This document shows positions 28,122-36,357 of a stretch of 64,000 nt of DNA, piece after piece (within the stretch, counting starts at the first letter, position 1; each line of letters begins with the position of its first letter). This stretch comes from Nitrospira sp. (lineage in GTDB: Bacteria > Nitrospirota > Nitrospiria > Nitrospirales > Nitrospiraceae), in the NCBI GenBank assembly GCA_029865225.1, contig JAOUHJ010000002.1:100072-164071 (forward strand), given 5' to 3'. The position numbers were made by a program, and so were the translations under genes. The notes below the pieces were generated by a model. It had not been told where the DNA came from and did no database searches. It saw nothing but the letters and a program-made list of their open reading frames with translations.

Positions 28122-28205
28122 CCGTCGGAAGAGCTGCTTGGCTTAGTTATGAAATGGGCTTTGTCACTTATCCGCAGACTGATGGACCCTGGTTTAGGGA
28201 GGGAC

Positions 28206-28598
28206 ATGATGAGGTCTTTGCTCCCTTTTCCTGACCAAGCGATCCGACTTGCACCAATTATACTGTGTGCATCGGTTCTATGGTCCTCCACATCTTGTGA
28301 GGCAATGAACCGGAATGCGACACCGATATCCACCTTTGAACAACATGAGAAATCTTACGTGCCACGATTCATCCCGCATGAATTGCTCGTCAAATTCAAG
28401 AACGGGATTTCACGAGAGAGAATTGAATTCATCCTGAAGCATAACCGGATTGCTATCCTCTCTGAAATCCAATTTGGACGCCTATATCACGTAAAAATCT
28501 CGGACGATCGGTCGGTTGAATCGGTGATCACCCAACTCACGTCGTATCAAGAGATCGAGTATGCAGAGCCCAATCATCGATATGAGATGCAGAAGTAG
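28206..28598 (+). CDS. Standalone subtilase prodomain (I9/fervidolysin-type)
   Basis: A 130-aa exported protein. A signal or lipoprotein-like peptide (LAPIILCASVLWSSTSCEA) precedes a single domain with FIPHELLVKFKNGISRERI and a YAEPNHRYEMQ ending. The same pattern, VPGEVLVKFKDEASRSAI and VEYAEPNYLYWLQ, forms the N-terminal prodomain of the subtilase encoded next. In S8 proteases this domain folds the enzyme and blocks its active site. As a separate protein it could be an inhibitor or chaperone. GGGAGGG lies just before the ATG at 28206; a second ATG follows immediately. It ends 4 bases before the chosen subtilase start. Confidence 0.72.
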   Translation: MMRSLLPFPDQAIRLAPIILCASVLWSSTSCEAMNRNATPISTFEQHEKSYVPRFIPHELLVKFKNGISRERIEFILKHNRIAILSEIQFGRLYHVKISDDRSVESVITQLTSYQEIEYAEPNHRYEMQK

Positions 28599-28602
28599 AC
28601 TT

Positions 28603-30900
28603 ATGAGAAATCCTTGCCATTTCAGCAGGATCCTTTTGAAGATGGCAACCATCGCGGCAACATTGTCGGGGCTCCTACTGGAAGATTCCCTGGCGCATGC
28701 GGAACAAAAACAGGCCCATCGAGGAATGACAACGCTATCACAACAGGCGGGCCACCCAGCCCATTACGTCCCAGGAGAAGTGCTGGTCAAATTCAAGGAT
28801 GAGGCATCACGTTCAGCAATCGCATCACTCAGCGCAGATATGGGTGCCAAAGAAGTCCGGGCGATGTCTGTGAATGCGACGGTGATTCACCGGTACAAAT
28901 TGGATGGTGCCTTGTCAGTCGACGAAGCAGTCTTGAAGTATCGACGGGATCCCGCTGTCGAGTATGCCGAGCCGAACTACCTCTATTGGCTCCAAATCAT
29001 CCCTAACGATACGCAGTTTGACTCGTTGTGGGGACTCCATAACATCGGTCAAACCGTGGGTGGAACGGTGGGAAAGACAGATGTCGATATCGATGCTCCT
29101 GAAGCCTGGGATATCAGTACGGGAAGCCCTCATGTCATTGTCGCGGTAATTGATTCAGGCATAGCCTATGACCATCCTGATCTCGCTCCGAATATCTGGA
29201 CTAACCCCGGAGAAATCGCCGGAAACGGCATCGATGACGATGGAAATGGATTGGTAGACGATGTGCATGGATGGGATTTTGGCGCAAATGACAGTGACCC
29301 GATAGATCCCATGGATCTCAATCCCGGAGGCAACCCGGGGCATGGCACACATGTGGCGGGAATCATCGCTGGAGCAGGGAACAATGGAACTGGGGTCACA
29401 GGGGTGATGTGGACCGCGAAGCTGATGGCCCTGAAAGCCGGAGGGGTGAATCGATCTCTCTCTACCACCGCCATTGTCAGTGCGATTCACTATGCCGTCA
29501 GCAATCACGCTCGGGTGATCAACGCTAGCTTTGCCGGGCCTGATTGCAGCCGTGCTCTCTATGATGCGGTGAGTGACGCCAATGCAGCGGGCGTGCTCTT
29601 CGTGGCAGCGGCAGGGAATGAGGGATCGGACAACGACACCGTACCGAGCTTCCCCGCGAATTTTAGTGCTCCTTCAGTGTGTGATGGAGAACAGAAGGCC
29701 GCACTGGCGAACGTGATTGCGGTAGCGGCTACCGATGAGAATGACCAATTGGCAAGCTTCTCCAATTTCGGGTCCGGCACTGTCCATGTGGCCGCACCGG
29801 GAGTCAGAATCAACAGCACGAAACCCACTTCAAACGTTACCAATGTACTCCTACATAACTTCGATTCCAATCCAACCGGGCTCGGGTATGTCTTCGGAGG
29901 AATCAACGCTACCTGGGCAATCACCAAATCTGCATCGTCCAGCCAGCCGAACAGTCTGACCGACAGTCCGAATGGGAACTACCAAAACAACACCGATTCC
30001 TTCGCAATTGGACCTGTGTTCACGACTGAGGGACGAAGAGGATGCCGCCTTGACAGTCGTGTTCGCTTCCAAACCGAGCAGGATATCGACGGTGTTTTTC
30101 TCGAAACATCCAGAAACAGCGGAACGACTTGGGAGCCCCTTCGTCTGCTCACAGGAGATAGCAACGGCCAATTTGTTTCCTTCACCTGGGGGGACATCGC
30201 TGATGACATGATAAGTTCACAGTTTCGCTTTCGGTTTCTATCCGATGACCGTCAGGCCTTCGATGGTGTGTATTTAGATGATGTCCGTGTCGCCTGCGTT
30301 GCCGGTCCTCCATCGCAAACGACGGACTACCAGTTTCTTCAGGGCACCTCAATGGCGACACCGCATGTAGCAGGACTCGCAGGATTGTTACTCTCGGTTA
30401 ACCCCAACCTCACAGTATCTCAACTCAGAAACGCCATCTTGAGCACAGTGGATCGGAAGCCGTCTTTGGGTGGAAAAGTGTCAGCACGTGGGCGTATCAA
30501 TGCCAGGGCTGCGTTGGCCAGTGTGGCAGCATATTTCACGGTTACCGTAAACAAGGCAGGTGCAGGCACCGGCACAGTGACATCGGACTCTCCCGGAATT
30601 GACTGCGGAACGACATGCGATGGGAAGTTCCTGCAAGGAAGCCCTGTCAACCTCACTGCAGTACCTGATCCTGGGTCGGTCTTTGCAGGGTGGAGTGGAG
30701 ATTGTTCGGGAGCGAGTTCCTGTTCACTAACTCAGAACGCAACGGTTACCGCAACCTTCAACGTTGCATCATCTGCTCAAGCCCCTAGCGATGGTGGAGG
30801 AGGCTGCACTCTCGCCCCTGGTGCGACAGGGGACGCGTTGCTGCCCGCCATCCTCGTCCTGTCTCTGGCTGCTTTGTTATGGAGAGCAAATCGCCGATGA
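28603..30900 (+). CDS. Subtilisin-like S8 protease with GGGGC/JDVT-type C-terminal sorting tail
   Basis: An exported serine protease of about 765 aa. Order: signal peptide; prodomain (VPGEVLVKF ... YAEPNYLY); catalytic domain with VIVAVIDSGIAYDHPDL (Asp), GHGTHVAGIIAG (His) and QGTSMATPHVAGLAG (Ser). Between VAAPGVRINST and the Ser motif lies an insert of about 150 residues, predicted beta-sandwich (HNFDSNPTGLG ... FDGVYLDDVRVAC). After the catalytic domain come an InlB/Flg-new-like repeat (GTGTVTSDSPGIDCGTTC ... VFAGWSGDCSG), then GGGGCTLAP, a hydrophobic segment and RANRR. That tail fits cleaved CTERM sorting signals of the JDVT type. The CPBP gene overlaps its stop. Confidence 0.87.
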   Translation: MRNPCHFSRILLKMATIAATLSGLLLEDSLAHAEQKQAHRGMTTLSQQAGHPAHYVPGEVLVKFKDEASRSAIASLSADMGAKEVRAMSVNATVIHRYKLDGALSVDEAVLKYRRDPAVEYAEPNYLYWLQIIPNDTQFDSLWGLHNIGQTVGGTVGKTDVDIDAPEAWDISTGSPHVIVAVIDSGIAYDHPDLAPNIWTNPGEIAGNGIDDDGNGLVDDVHGWDFGANDSDPIDPMDLNPGGNPGHGTHVAGIIAGAGNNGTGVTGVMWTAKLMALKAGGVNRSLSTTAIVSAIHYAVSNHARVINASFAGPDCSRALYDAVSDANAAGVLFVAAAGNEGSDNDTVPSFPANFSAPSVCDGEQKAALANVIAVAATDENDQLASFSNFGSGTVHVAAPGVRINSTKPTSNVTNVLLHNFDSNPTGLGYVFGGINATWAITKSASSSQPNSLTDSPNGNYQNNTDSFAIGPVFTTEGRRGCRLDSRVRFQTEQDIDGVFLETSRNSGTTWEPLRLLTGDSNGQFVSFTWGDIADDMISSQFRFRFLSDDRQAFDGVYLDDVRVACVAGPPSQTTDYQFLQGTSMATPHVAGLAGLLLSVNPNLTVSQLRNAILSTVDRKPSLGGKVSARGRINARAALASVAAYFTVTVNKAGAGTGTVTSDSPGIDCGTTCDGKFLQGSPVNLTAVPDPGSVFAGWSGDCSGASSCSLTQNATVTATFNVASSAQAPSDGGGGCTLAPGATGDALLPAILVLSLAALLWRANRR

Positions 30901-31460
30901 GGACGAGTTTCGGAATCCAACAAATGTCGCCACAGCAGAAGCTGACATCCACCGACGTGGGCGAGATGAGCCGCTCAGCGCGAGTAATGGCATTACTGGG
31001 CCTTCAATACACTCGTCCCTTTCATCGGGATGCTCTATTTCTTTTCTTATTCACTCTCGGCCCGACGGTGTGGCTGTCTATAGTGCTCTTTGCGCTTCAA
31101 CCACATCCTCGGCATACGCTCTGGTCACCGGTGTTTCTCTCCGTTGCCCTATGGCAACCCCTATGTGAAGAATTGCTGTTCCGTGGCGTCATCCAGGGGT
31201 ATCTGTTGCAATCCAGGTCGATGCAAAAAACATGGTTTGGTCTGTCTATCTCTAATCTGCTGACATCTTGCTTGTTCTCATTGGCTCATCTGGCTAGCCA
31301 TTCGATTTCGTGGTCCTTGCTCGTGTTTCTTCCCTCCCTTTGTTTCGGCTTCGTACGAGATCGCTTTGGATCTGTATATCCCTCCATCGTTCTGCATGTC
31401 TTCTATAATACCGGCTACTTTCTTCTCATTGGTGGTGGCACCCTTTTAAATTCCGGCTAA
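30897..31460 (+). CDS. CPBP-family glutamic intramembrane protease (MrtJ-like)
   Basis: A 187-aa multi-spanning membrane protein. CPBP/Abi motifs are EELLFRG (motif 1, catalytic Glu pair and Arg), FSLAHL (motif 2, His) and SIVLHVFYNTGY (motif 3, His/Asn). The ATG at 30897 overlaps the subtilase stop as ATGA; an in-frame ATG at 30879 would overlap by 22 bases. CPBP proteases of the MrtJ class process proteins carrying GGxxC-type JDVT-CTERM tails, and the upstream subtilase ends in GGGGC, a hydrophobic helix and a basic end. Pairing is therefore likely. Other CPBP proteins act in immunity or prenyl processing, but the context favours sorting. Confidence 0.8.
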   Translation: MRTSFGIQQMSPQQKLTSTDVGEMSRSARVMALLGLQYTRPFHRDALFLFLFTLGPTVWLSIVLFALQPHPRHTLWSPVFLSVALWQPLCEELLFRGVIQGYLLQSRSMQKTWFGLSISNLLTSCLFSLAHLASHSISWSLLVFLPSLCFGFVRDRFGSVYPSIVLHVFYNTGYFLLIGGGTLLNSG

Positions 31461-31604
31461 GATATCTCCTCGTTCGACTGTGTCGTGCCAAGAGGAGAGG
31501 GTCATTCGGTCTTTAAACAACCTGAGCCAGTCGGCGAGCAGTCCGAGATGCAACAACGCGCAGGCCTCGAGCCTCGTTGGTATCCTCTCGGTTTCAGTCC
31601 TCGA

Positions 31605-31690
31605 TCGTACACAATCGTGGAGATACGCGGAGCATGGCATAGCCAAAACCATCAGGCTTTCGACAAGCTGGTGCCACATGTGTATTCAAC
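31605..31690 (+). pseudogene. Possible remnant of an ECF sigma factor N-terminus
   Basis: In a frame without a supported start, the translation includes GAWHSQNHQAFDKLVPHVY (about 31629-31685). This resembles the first helices of ECF sigma factors of the AW-x-x-GD-x-x-A-x-DKL-x-PLVY type. The match stops abruptly and no region 2.3 or 4 follows, so it could be a degraded fragment. The surrounding 300 bases (31461-31762) hold no complete gene. Weak evidence; chance similarity is possible. Confidence 0.25.
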
Positions 31691-31762
31691 GAAATGTCAC
31701 GATTCGCGCGGTCGATTGAAGTGTGGCTACTGCCGTACCGTCGAAGATGCAAAAGAACAGAA

Positions 31763-32824
31763 TCAGTCAGCTATCAGATTGCTTCCTGACGGTGGTGTAA
31801 AAACTTCGTTCAGATCGTTGAACGAACCGCCGGGCGTCGGTCCACCGCTGATCACATAGATGCGCCCCTGCACCACCGCTGATCCCAGGCCATGACGTGC
31901 CGTCGGCATCGGGGCCAGACGTTGCCAGGTGTCATGCACTGGATCATACGCTTCATTTTCATTGAATGTTCCAACCGCTCCTTCACCGCCGAAGACATAG
32001 ATTTTGCCTCCGGCTGTAGCGCTGGTGATTCCGCTCCGCGCAGTTGGGAGATCCGAGACGCGCGTCCAACGATTGGTAGCAGGATCATACAGTTCCGTAA
32101 CAACGAGATTGCGAGAATAGTCGCCATCAATACGTCCACCGATCGCATAAATCTTCCCACCGACAGTCGCAGTCGCGAGGTGATCACGAGGAGTCGGCAG
32201 CGGTTCGGCTGTTGTCCACGCATTTCGCGCCGGATCATATACTTCGACCTGCGCGTTGTTGGCCTTCCGGTCGTAGCCGCCGATGGCGTAGAGCTTTCCA
32301 TCATGCTCCGTTACAGACAATGCGCCTCGGGCCGTGGGCATCGGGGCACGTTCCGTCCAGCTGTCCGTGGCAGGGGCATAGGCGTAGACCGTCGCCACCG
32401 GATTCCACACGCTCAATGCCGACTGGGCATATCCCCCGATGACATACAACCGCCCACCGCTCACCCCAATTCCGACATGGTGCAAACCAACAGGCAGCGG
32501 CGCTTTGGAAGTCCATCGGTCCGTCGCAGGATCATACATTTCAACGGACCGCGTGATCGCAAAGCTCATCACATTGCCCAAGCTCGGCCTTTCAAACCCA
32601 CCGACCACGTAAATCTTCCCGTCCAACGAGGCAGCCGCCACCTCCGTCCGCTTCGTCGGCATCGGCGCGGCCGTACGCCAAGTACCTTTATCCGGTTCAG
32701 GCTGCACCGATCTACCAGGTGTCGGCAACACGACCAGAACGATCCCGGCAAGAATGGGTACTAAGATAGGAATCGACCTTGCCGAGAGCCAGATACACCT
32801 AACCGACAATCGGGAATGTCGCAT
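31763..32824 (-). CDS. Exported Kelch-repeat beta-propeller protein
   Basis: A 353-aa protein with an N-terminal membrane or signal segment (SIPILVPILAGIVLVVLPTPG). Six Kelch repeats follow, each with a GKIYVVGG, GRLYVIGG, GKLYAIGG, GKIYAIGG, GKIYVFGG or GRIYVISG strand and a YDPATDRW-type loop. Six blades close one propeller. Such modules bind proteins or glycans and contain no catalytic site by themselves. The clean repeat spacing (about 50 aa) indicates an intact gene. It is not obviously in an operon. Confidence 0.88.
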   Translation of the reverse strand: MRHSRLSVRCIWLSARSIPILVPILAGIVLVVLPTPGRSVQPEPDKGTWRTAAPMPTKRTEVAAASLDGKIYVVGGFERPSLGNVMSFAITRSVEMYDPATDRWTSKAPLPVGLHHVGIGVSGGRLYVIGGYAQSALSVWNPVATVYAYAPATDSWTERAPMPTARGALSVTEHDGKLYAIGGYDRKANNAQVEVYDPARNAWTTAEPLPTPRDHLATATVGGKIYAIGGRIDGDYSRNLVVTELYDPATNRWTRVSDLPTARSGITSATAGGKIYVFGGEGAVGTFNENEAYDPVHDTWQRLAPMPTARHGLGSAVVQGRIYVISGGPTPGGSFNDLNEVFTPPSGSNLIAD

Positions 32825-32896
32825 GATCCGATCACATACCCGATGAAAGGCGCGCGAAAGGCGGAATTTGATCGAAGGAGAGCTGTACCAGTAGCC

Positions 32897-33112
32897 CTAT
32901 TTGTTGTTCTTCCGACACAGTAGGCCGAACGAACTGCCGAGGGCGAGGCCGCCGAGGAAGGTGAGACCGAGGATGACGCCGAGGAGAGAGGTCGGTGGTC
33001 CGGCTTGTCGACGGATATAGCAGCGGGCTTGGGAACCGACCGTCGCTTCACCCCCCATCCAACTACGCGGGTCGTCATTCTGAGGTTCGTTCTGAGTGCT
33101 CACCAGTTTCAT
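32897..33112 (-). CDS. Small membrane protein downstream of PilZ
   Basis: A 71-aa protein with one C-terminal transmembrane segment (TSLLGVILGLTFLGGLALGS) and a short CRKNNK end; the front half is polar. It starts with ATGA overlapping the stop of the PilZ gene, which supports translation by coupling. Family unknown. It could be a tail-anchored partner of the PilZ protein; this is positional inference. Confidence 0.55.
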   Translation of the reverse strand: MKLVSTQNEPQNDDPRSWMGGEATVGSQARCYIRRQAGPPTSLLGVILGLTFLGGLALGSSFGLLCRKNNK

Positions 33113-33438
33113 GCCTCTTTCCCTTCATCCAGCGCAATGCATTCGTCGATCAACGCTTCCAACTCGTCCCGATCCTGTTGCCGCACATCCAGGAATCTGA
33201 CACCAAACGTCCGATCGACACTCCACTGAACCTGCGCCTGCTCGATCACGATCGGAACGTCATCGCCCGGCATCAGCAGTTTCACGACAATCGGCTTTCC
33301 CGGTTCAATATCCAGCGAACTCTCGATCCTGGCGCCACCCATGGAAAGATCAGTGGCCTTTCCCTCCACCTCGTGCGAGTTGGCCCGAAGCAGGCTCTTG
33401 ACCTGCGCTGACACTCGACGATGCTGCCGCCGTTCCAT
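33109..33438 (-). CDS. PilZ-domain protein (probable c-di-GMP receptor)
   Basis: A 109-aa single PilZ domain. It begins MERRQHRRVSAQVKSLLR, containing the RxxxR c-di-GMP motif, and continues with TDLSMGGARIES, the second motif (D/N-x-S-x-x-G). The remaining strands (KPIVVKLLMPGDDVPIVIEQ, FGVRFLDV) complete the barrel. Both ligand motifs look intact, so binding is expected. The start at 33438 places the RxxxR at the N-terminus as in most members; an upstream start at 33492 would add 18 residues. It overlaps the small membrane protein gene. Confidence 0.85.
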   Translation of the reverse strand: MERRQHRRVSAQVKSLLRANSHEVEGKATDLSMGGARIESSLDIEPGKPIVVKLLMPGDDVPIVIEQAQVQWSVDRTFGVRFLDVRQQDRDELEALIDECIALDEGKEA

Positions 33439-33554
33439 ATGAATCAAGAATACCCTATCTTTACCCCCAAAAGCACCTAGGAACCCGCTCAAGTCACTGA
33501 TTGTTCAGCCGTTCTCTTGCAAGTCGGCGAATCTTTTCGCTAAGGTACGGCACG

Positions 33555-35174
33555 ATGGATGGAGCTCGTTCGCGCCAAATGATCTTTGCCTGCGCGAGCG
33601 GGCTGCTCTTACCCCTCTGCTTTCCAAAGTTCGACCTGGGATTGTTGGCCTGGGTCGCGCTCATTCCCCTCCATCTCGCGCTCGATCAATGTTCCAAACA
33701 GCGGGCATTCTGGATCGGATGGCTGAGCGGTGTCATCGGATTCACCGGCATCATGGCCTGGGTTGTCACGGCTATGACGACCTATGGCAAGGTGCCGGAG
33801 CCAATCAGTTACGCCATTCTGTTACTACTCACCGCCTATCTCGGACTGTATGTCGGACTCTATAGTCTTGCGTTCGTCTGGCTCCGCGAGCTCATCCCAC
33901 GCTATGGAATTTTCTTCGCACCCTGTTTCTGGGTCGCGCTCGAGTTCTTCCGAACCTATCTTCTCTCAGGCCTTCCCTGGTGTCTTCTGGGCTACTCCCA
34001 ATACCGTGAACTGGACTTGATTCAGGTGGCGGATCTGACCGGTGTCTACGGAGTATCCTTTTTAGTGGTCCTGGTGAATGTAGCCGTAGCCGAACTGATC
34101 TTGTGGATCATGCCGTTTTTCCGCGGCTTTCATCCGGTTAAACTTCCGTGGGAACTCCTCACAACCGCGGCAGCCTGTATGGTCCTCTCCTGGTTTTATA
34201 GTTCGGCGGTCCTCAGCGATAGAAACGTCCAACAGACCCACCTATCTATCACGGTGGGTGTCGTCCAGCCGAACATCGATCAAGCTGTGAAGTGGGATGC
34301 ATCGTATCGCGAAGAGACGATGCGTCGTCTTGATCGCCTGACAGAACAGCTGAGCACCGATACCGACTTGATCGTCTGGCCGGAGGCCGCCACCCCGTTC
34401 ATCTTGGAGCGGGAAAGGGACTATCAGCTGGAACTGATCTCGTGGGCGGAACGCGCTCAGGCCCCGCTCTTGCTCGGGAGTCCAGCCCTGCGGTTTTACC
34501 CTGACCGCCGACCATACCTCCTGAACAGCGCCTACCTCCTGGGAACCGACGGGACGATCCTCGGCCGGTATGACAAGCACCATCTCGTCCCGTTCGGGGA
34601 ATACATCCCTCTCAAATCGTCGTTGCTGTTTTTCCTCGACAAGCTTGTCGAAGGCATCGGTGACTTTGAGCCCGGTCCTGGATCGAAAACCCTGTCGTTC
34701 AGCCCCAAGTCGCTGAGACACGACGAGACCAGCAGCAGCCCCCGGTCTGTGAAGTTCGGCGTCGCGATCTGCTACGAAGTCATATTTCCGGACCTCGTCC
34801 GCCAATTCGCCGCAAACGGGGCCGAGTTTCTGGTCACGATCACGAATGACGGATGGTTCGGTCCCTCTTCGGCGCCGGCGCAGCACTTTGCGATGGTCGT
34901 CTTTCGTTCGATCGAAAATCACCTTGCCTTTGCGCGGGCCGCCAACACTGGAATTTCCGGGTTCGTCGATCCGTTCGGACAAATCACGCAGGCCACGCCT
35001 CTTTTTACAGAACTGGCTTTGCAGGCAACGATCCCCATTAGATATTCCCGCACATTTTACAGCTACTATGGCGATGTGTTTGCCTACGCTTGTGTTATAA
35101 TCTGCGCACTTTTGTGCCTGTTCGGGTATTTCCGCACGAAGGAACCAGCCCTAACGATTATCACGCCGGCATGA
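33555..35174 (+). CDS. lnt: Apolipoprotein N-acyltransferase
   Basis: A 539-aa inner-membrane enzyme that adds the third acyl chain to the lipoprotein N-terminal cysteine. Multiple N-terminal membrane spans precede a nitrilase-type periplasmic domain. The Glu-Lys-Cys triad is visible in LIVWPEAATPF, GRYDKHHLVPFGEYIP and FGVAICYEVIFPDLV. GWFGPSSAPAQHFAMVVFRS also fits. The ATG at 33555 is used; a TTG at 33501 is an alternative. It sits about 20 bases upstream of prfB, and lolC/E and lolD follow within 5 kb, so lipoprotein maturation and export genes cluster. Confidence 0.95.
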   Translation: MDGARSRQMIFACASGLLLPLCFPKFDLGLLAWVALIPLHLALDQCSKQRAFWIGWLSGVIGFTGIMAWVVTAMTTYGKVPEPISYAILLLLTAYLGLYVGLYSLAFVWLRELIPRYGIFFAPCFWVALEFFRTYLLSGLPWCLLGYSQYRELDLIQVADLTGVYGVSFLVVLVNVAVAELILWIMPFFRGFHPVKLPWELLTTAAACMVLSWFYSSAVLSDRNVQQTHLSITVGVVQPNIDQAVKWDASYREETMRRLDRLTEQLSTDTDLIVWPEAATPFILERERDYQLELISWAERAQAPLLLGSPALRFYPDRRPYLLNSAYLLGTDGTILGRYDKHHLVPFGEYIPLKSSLLFFLDKLVEGIGDFEPGPGSKTLSFSPKSLRHDETSSSPRSVKFGVAICYEVIFPDLVRQFAANGAEFLVTITNDGWFGPSSAPAQHFAMVVFRSIENHLAFARAANTGISGFVDPFGQITQATPLFTELALQATIPIRYSRTFYSYYGDVFAYACVIICALLCLFGYFRTKEPALTIITPA

Positions 35175-35192
35175 CGGAAGGAGGATCGTTCC

Positions 35193-36339
35193 ATGTTAGA
35201 GGAGGTAGAAGCTCGCGTTCGCGCCCTCACCGCGCAAGTTTCGGAATTACGGGGGCATCTTTGACTTCGCTCACATGACCGCCGAATTGGAAGAACTTGA
35301 GGCCCAGATGGGCCAGCCGCATTTTTGGAACGACACCCGCACCGCGGCGGTGGTGAGCCGAAAAAAGGCCACCATCGAACGTGAACTCCAGCAGTGGCGT
35401 GAAATTGAAGCCAAGATGGACGATTTGGGCGCCCTGTTGGAACTCGCACATGAAAGCAGCGACGCAGGGCTCGAGACCGAATTGGCGAGTGAGCTGAATC
35501 AGTTAGAGCCTCGCCTTGCCACCCTTCGGCTGGAACTGCTCCTCTCGGGCGATCTGGACCCGAATAATGCCATCCTGGCGATTCATCCCGGCGCAGGCGG
35601 CACGGAGTCTCAGGATTGGGCACAGATGCTCCTCAGAATGTACGTGCGATGGGCGGAGCAGAAGAAGTTCAAGGTGGAAACGTTGGACCTCCTACCCGGC
35701 GATGAAGCGGGAATCAAAAGCGTGACGGTTTCGATCACCGGTCCCTATGCCTATGGCTACCTCAAGGCCGAAGCCGGGGTACATCGCTTGGTGCGCATTT
35801 CTCCGTTCGACTCCAACAAGCGGCGACACACGTCGTTCGCGTCCGTCTTCGTGTATCCGGAGCTGAGTGAAGATATTGATGTCGTGGTTGAAGATAAAGA
35901 CCTCCGAATCGACACCTTTCGGGCCGGCGGTGCCGGAGGGCAGAACGTCAATAAGGTTGAAACCGCCATCCGCATCACGCACTTGCCCACCGGTATCGTT
36001 GTCCAATGCCAGAACGAGCGGTCCCAGCTTCAGAATCGCAACGGGGCCATGAAAATCATGAAGGCTCGCCTCTTCGAACTGGAACAGAAGAAGAAGGAGG
36101 CAGAGTTCAACGCGATCGTTGGTGAGAAGAAGGACATCGCGTGGGGCAGTCAAATTCGATCCTACGTGTTTCAACCGTACCAGATGGTGAAAGATCATCG
36201 AACGGGCCATCAAGTCAGCAACGTGTCATCCGTCATGGACGGCGATCTCGACAGGTTCATCGAAGCGTTTTTGAAAAAGAAGCTCGGAAAGGGAAGTGAG
36301 CAGCTCTCCCCCGTCGGGGGAGAGGAAGACGACCTCTAG
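35193..36339 (+). CDS. prfB: Peptide chain release factor 2, with programmed +1 frameshift
   Basis: RF2 recognises UAA and UGA and triggers peptide release. The gene begins at ATG 35193 after GGAAGGAGG. Frame one encodes 23 residues ([20 protein letters not shown] then GHL) and meets TGA at 35262-35264 in the context CGGGGGCATCTTTGAC. That is the conserved slippery CTT-TGA-C with an upstream Shine-Dalgarno-like GGGGG. After a +1 shift, translation continues [11 protein letters not shown] to 36339, about 381 residues in all. The codon-recognition SPF (ISPFDS) and catalytic GGQ (GAGGQNVNK) motifs are present. RF2 shortage increases slipping, so the gene autoregulates. Confidence 0.96.
35248..35266 (+). 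promoter_or_regulatory. prfB programmed +1 frameshift site
   Basis: The stretch from TACGGGGGC through CATCTTTGAC contains a Shine-Dalgarno-like G run three bases before CTT, the in-frame TGA at 35262-35264 and the following C. This matches the classic bacterial RF2 autoregulatory slip site. Confidence 0.93.
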
Positions 36340-36357
36340 CCACTACTCGGCGACACC

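Noticed and set aside
31485..31859. 124-codon plus-strand frame after the CPBP gene
   Set aside because: It runs into the Kelch gene on the other strand and lacks a good start; only a short sigma-like motif inside is noted.
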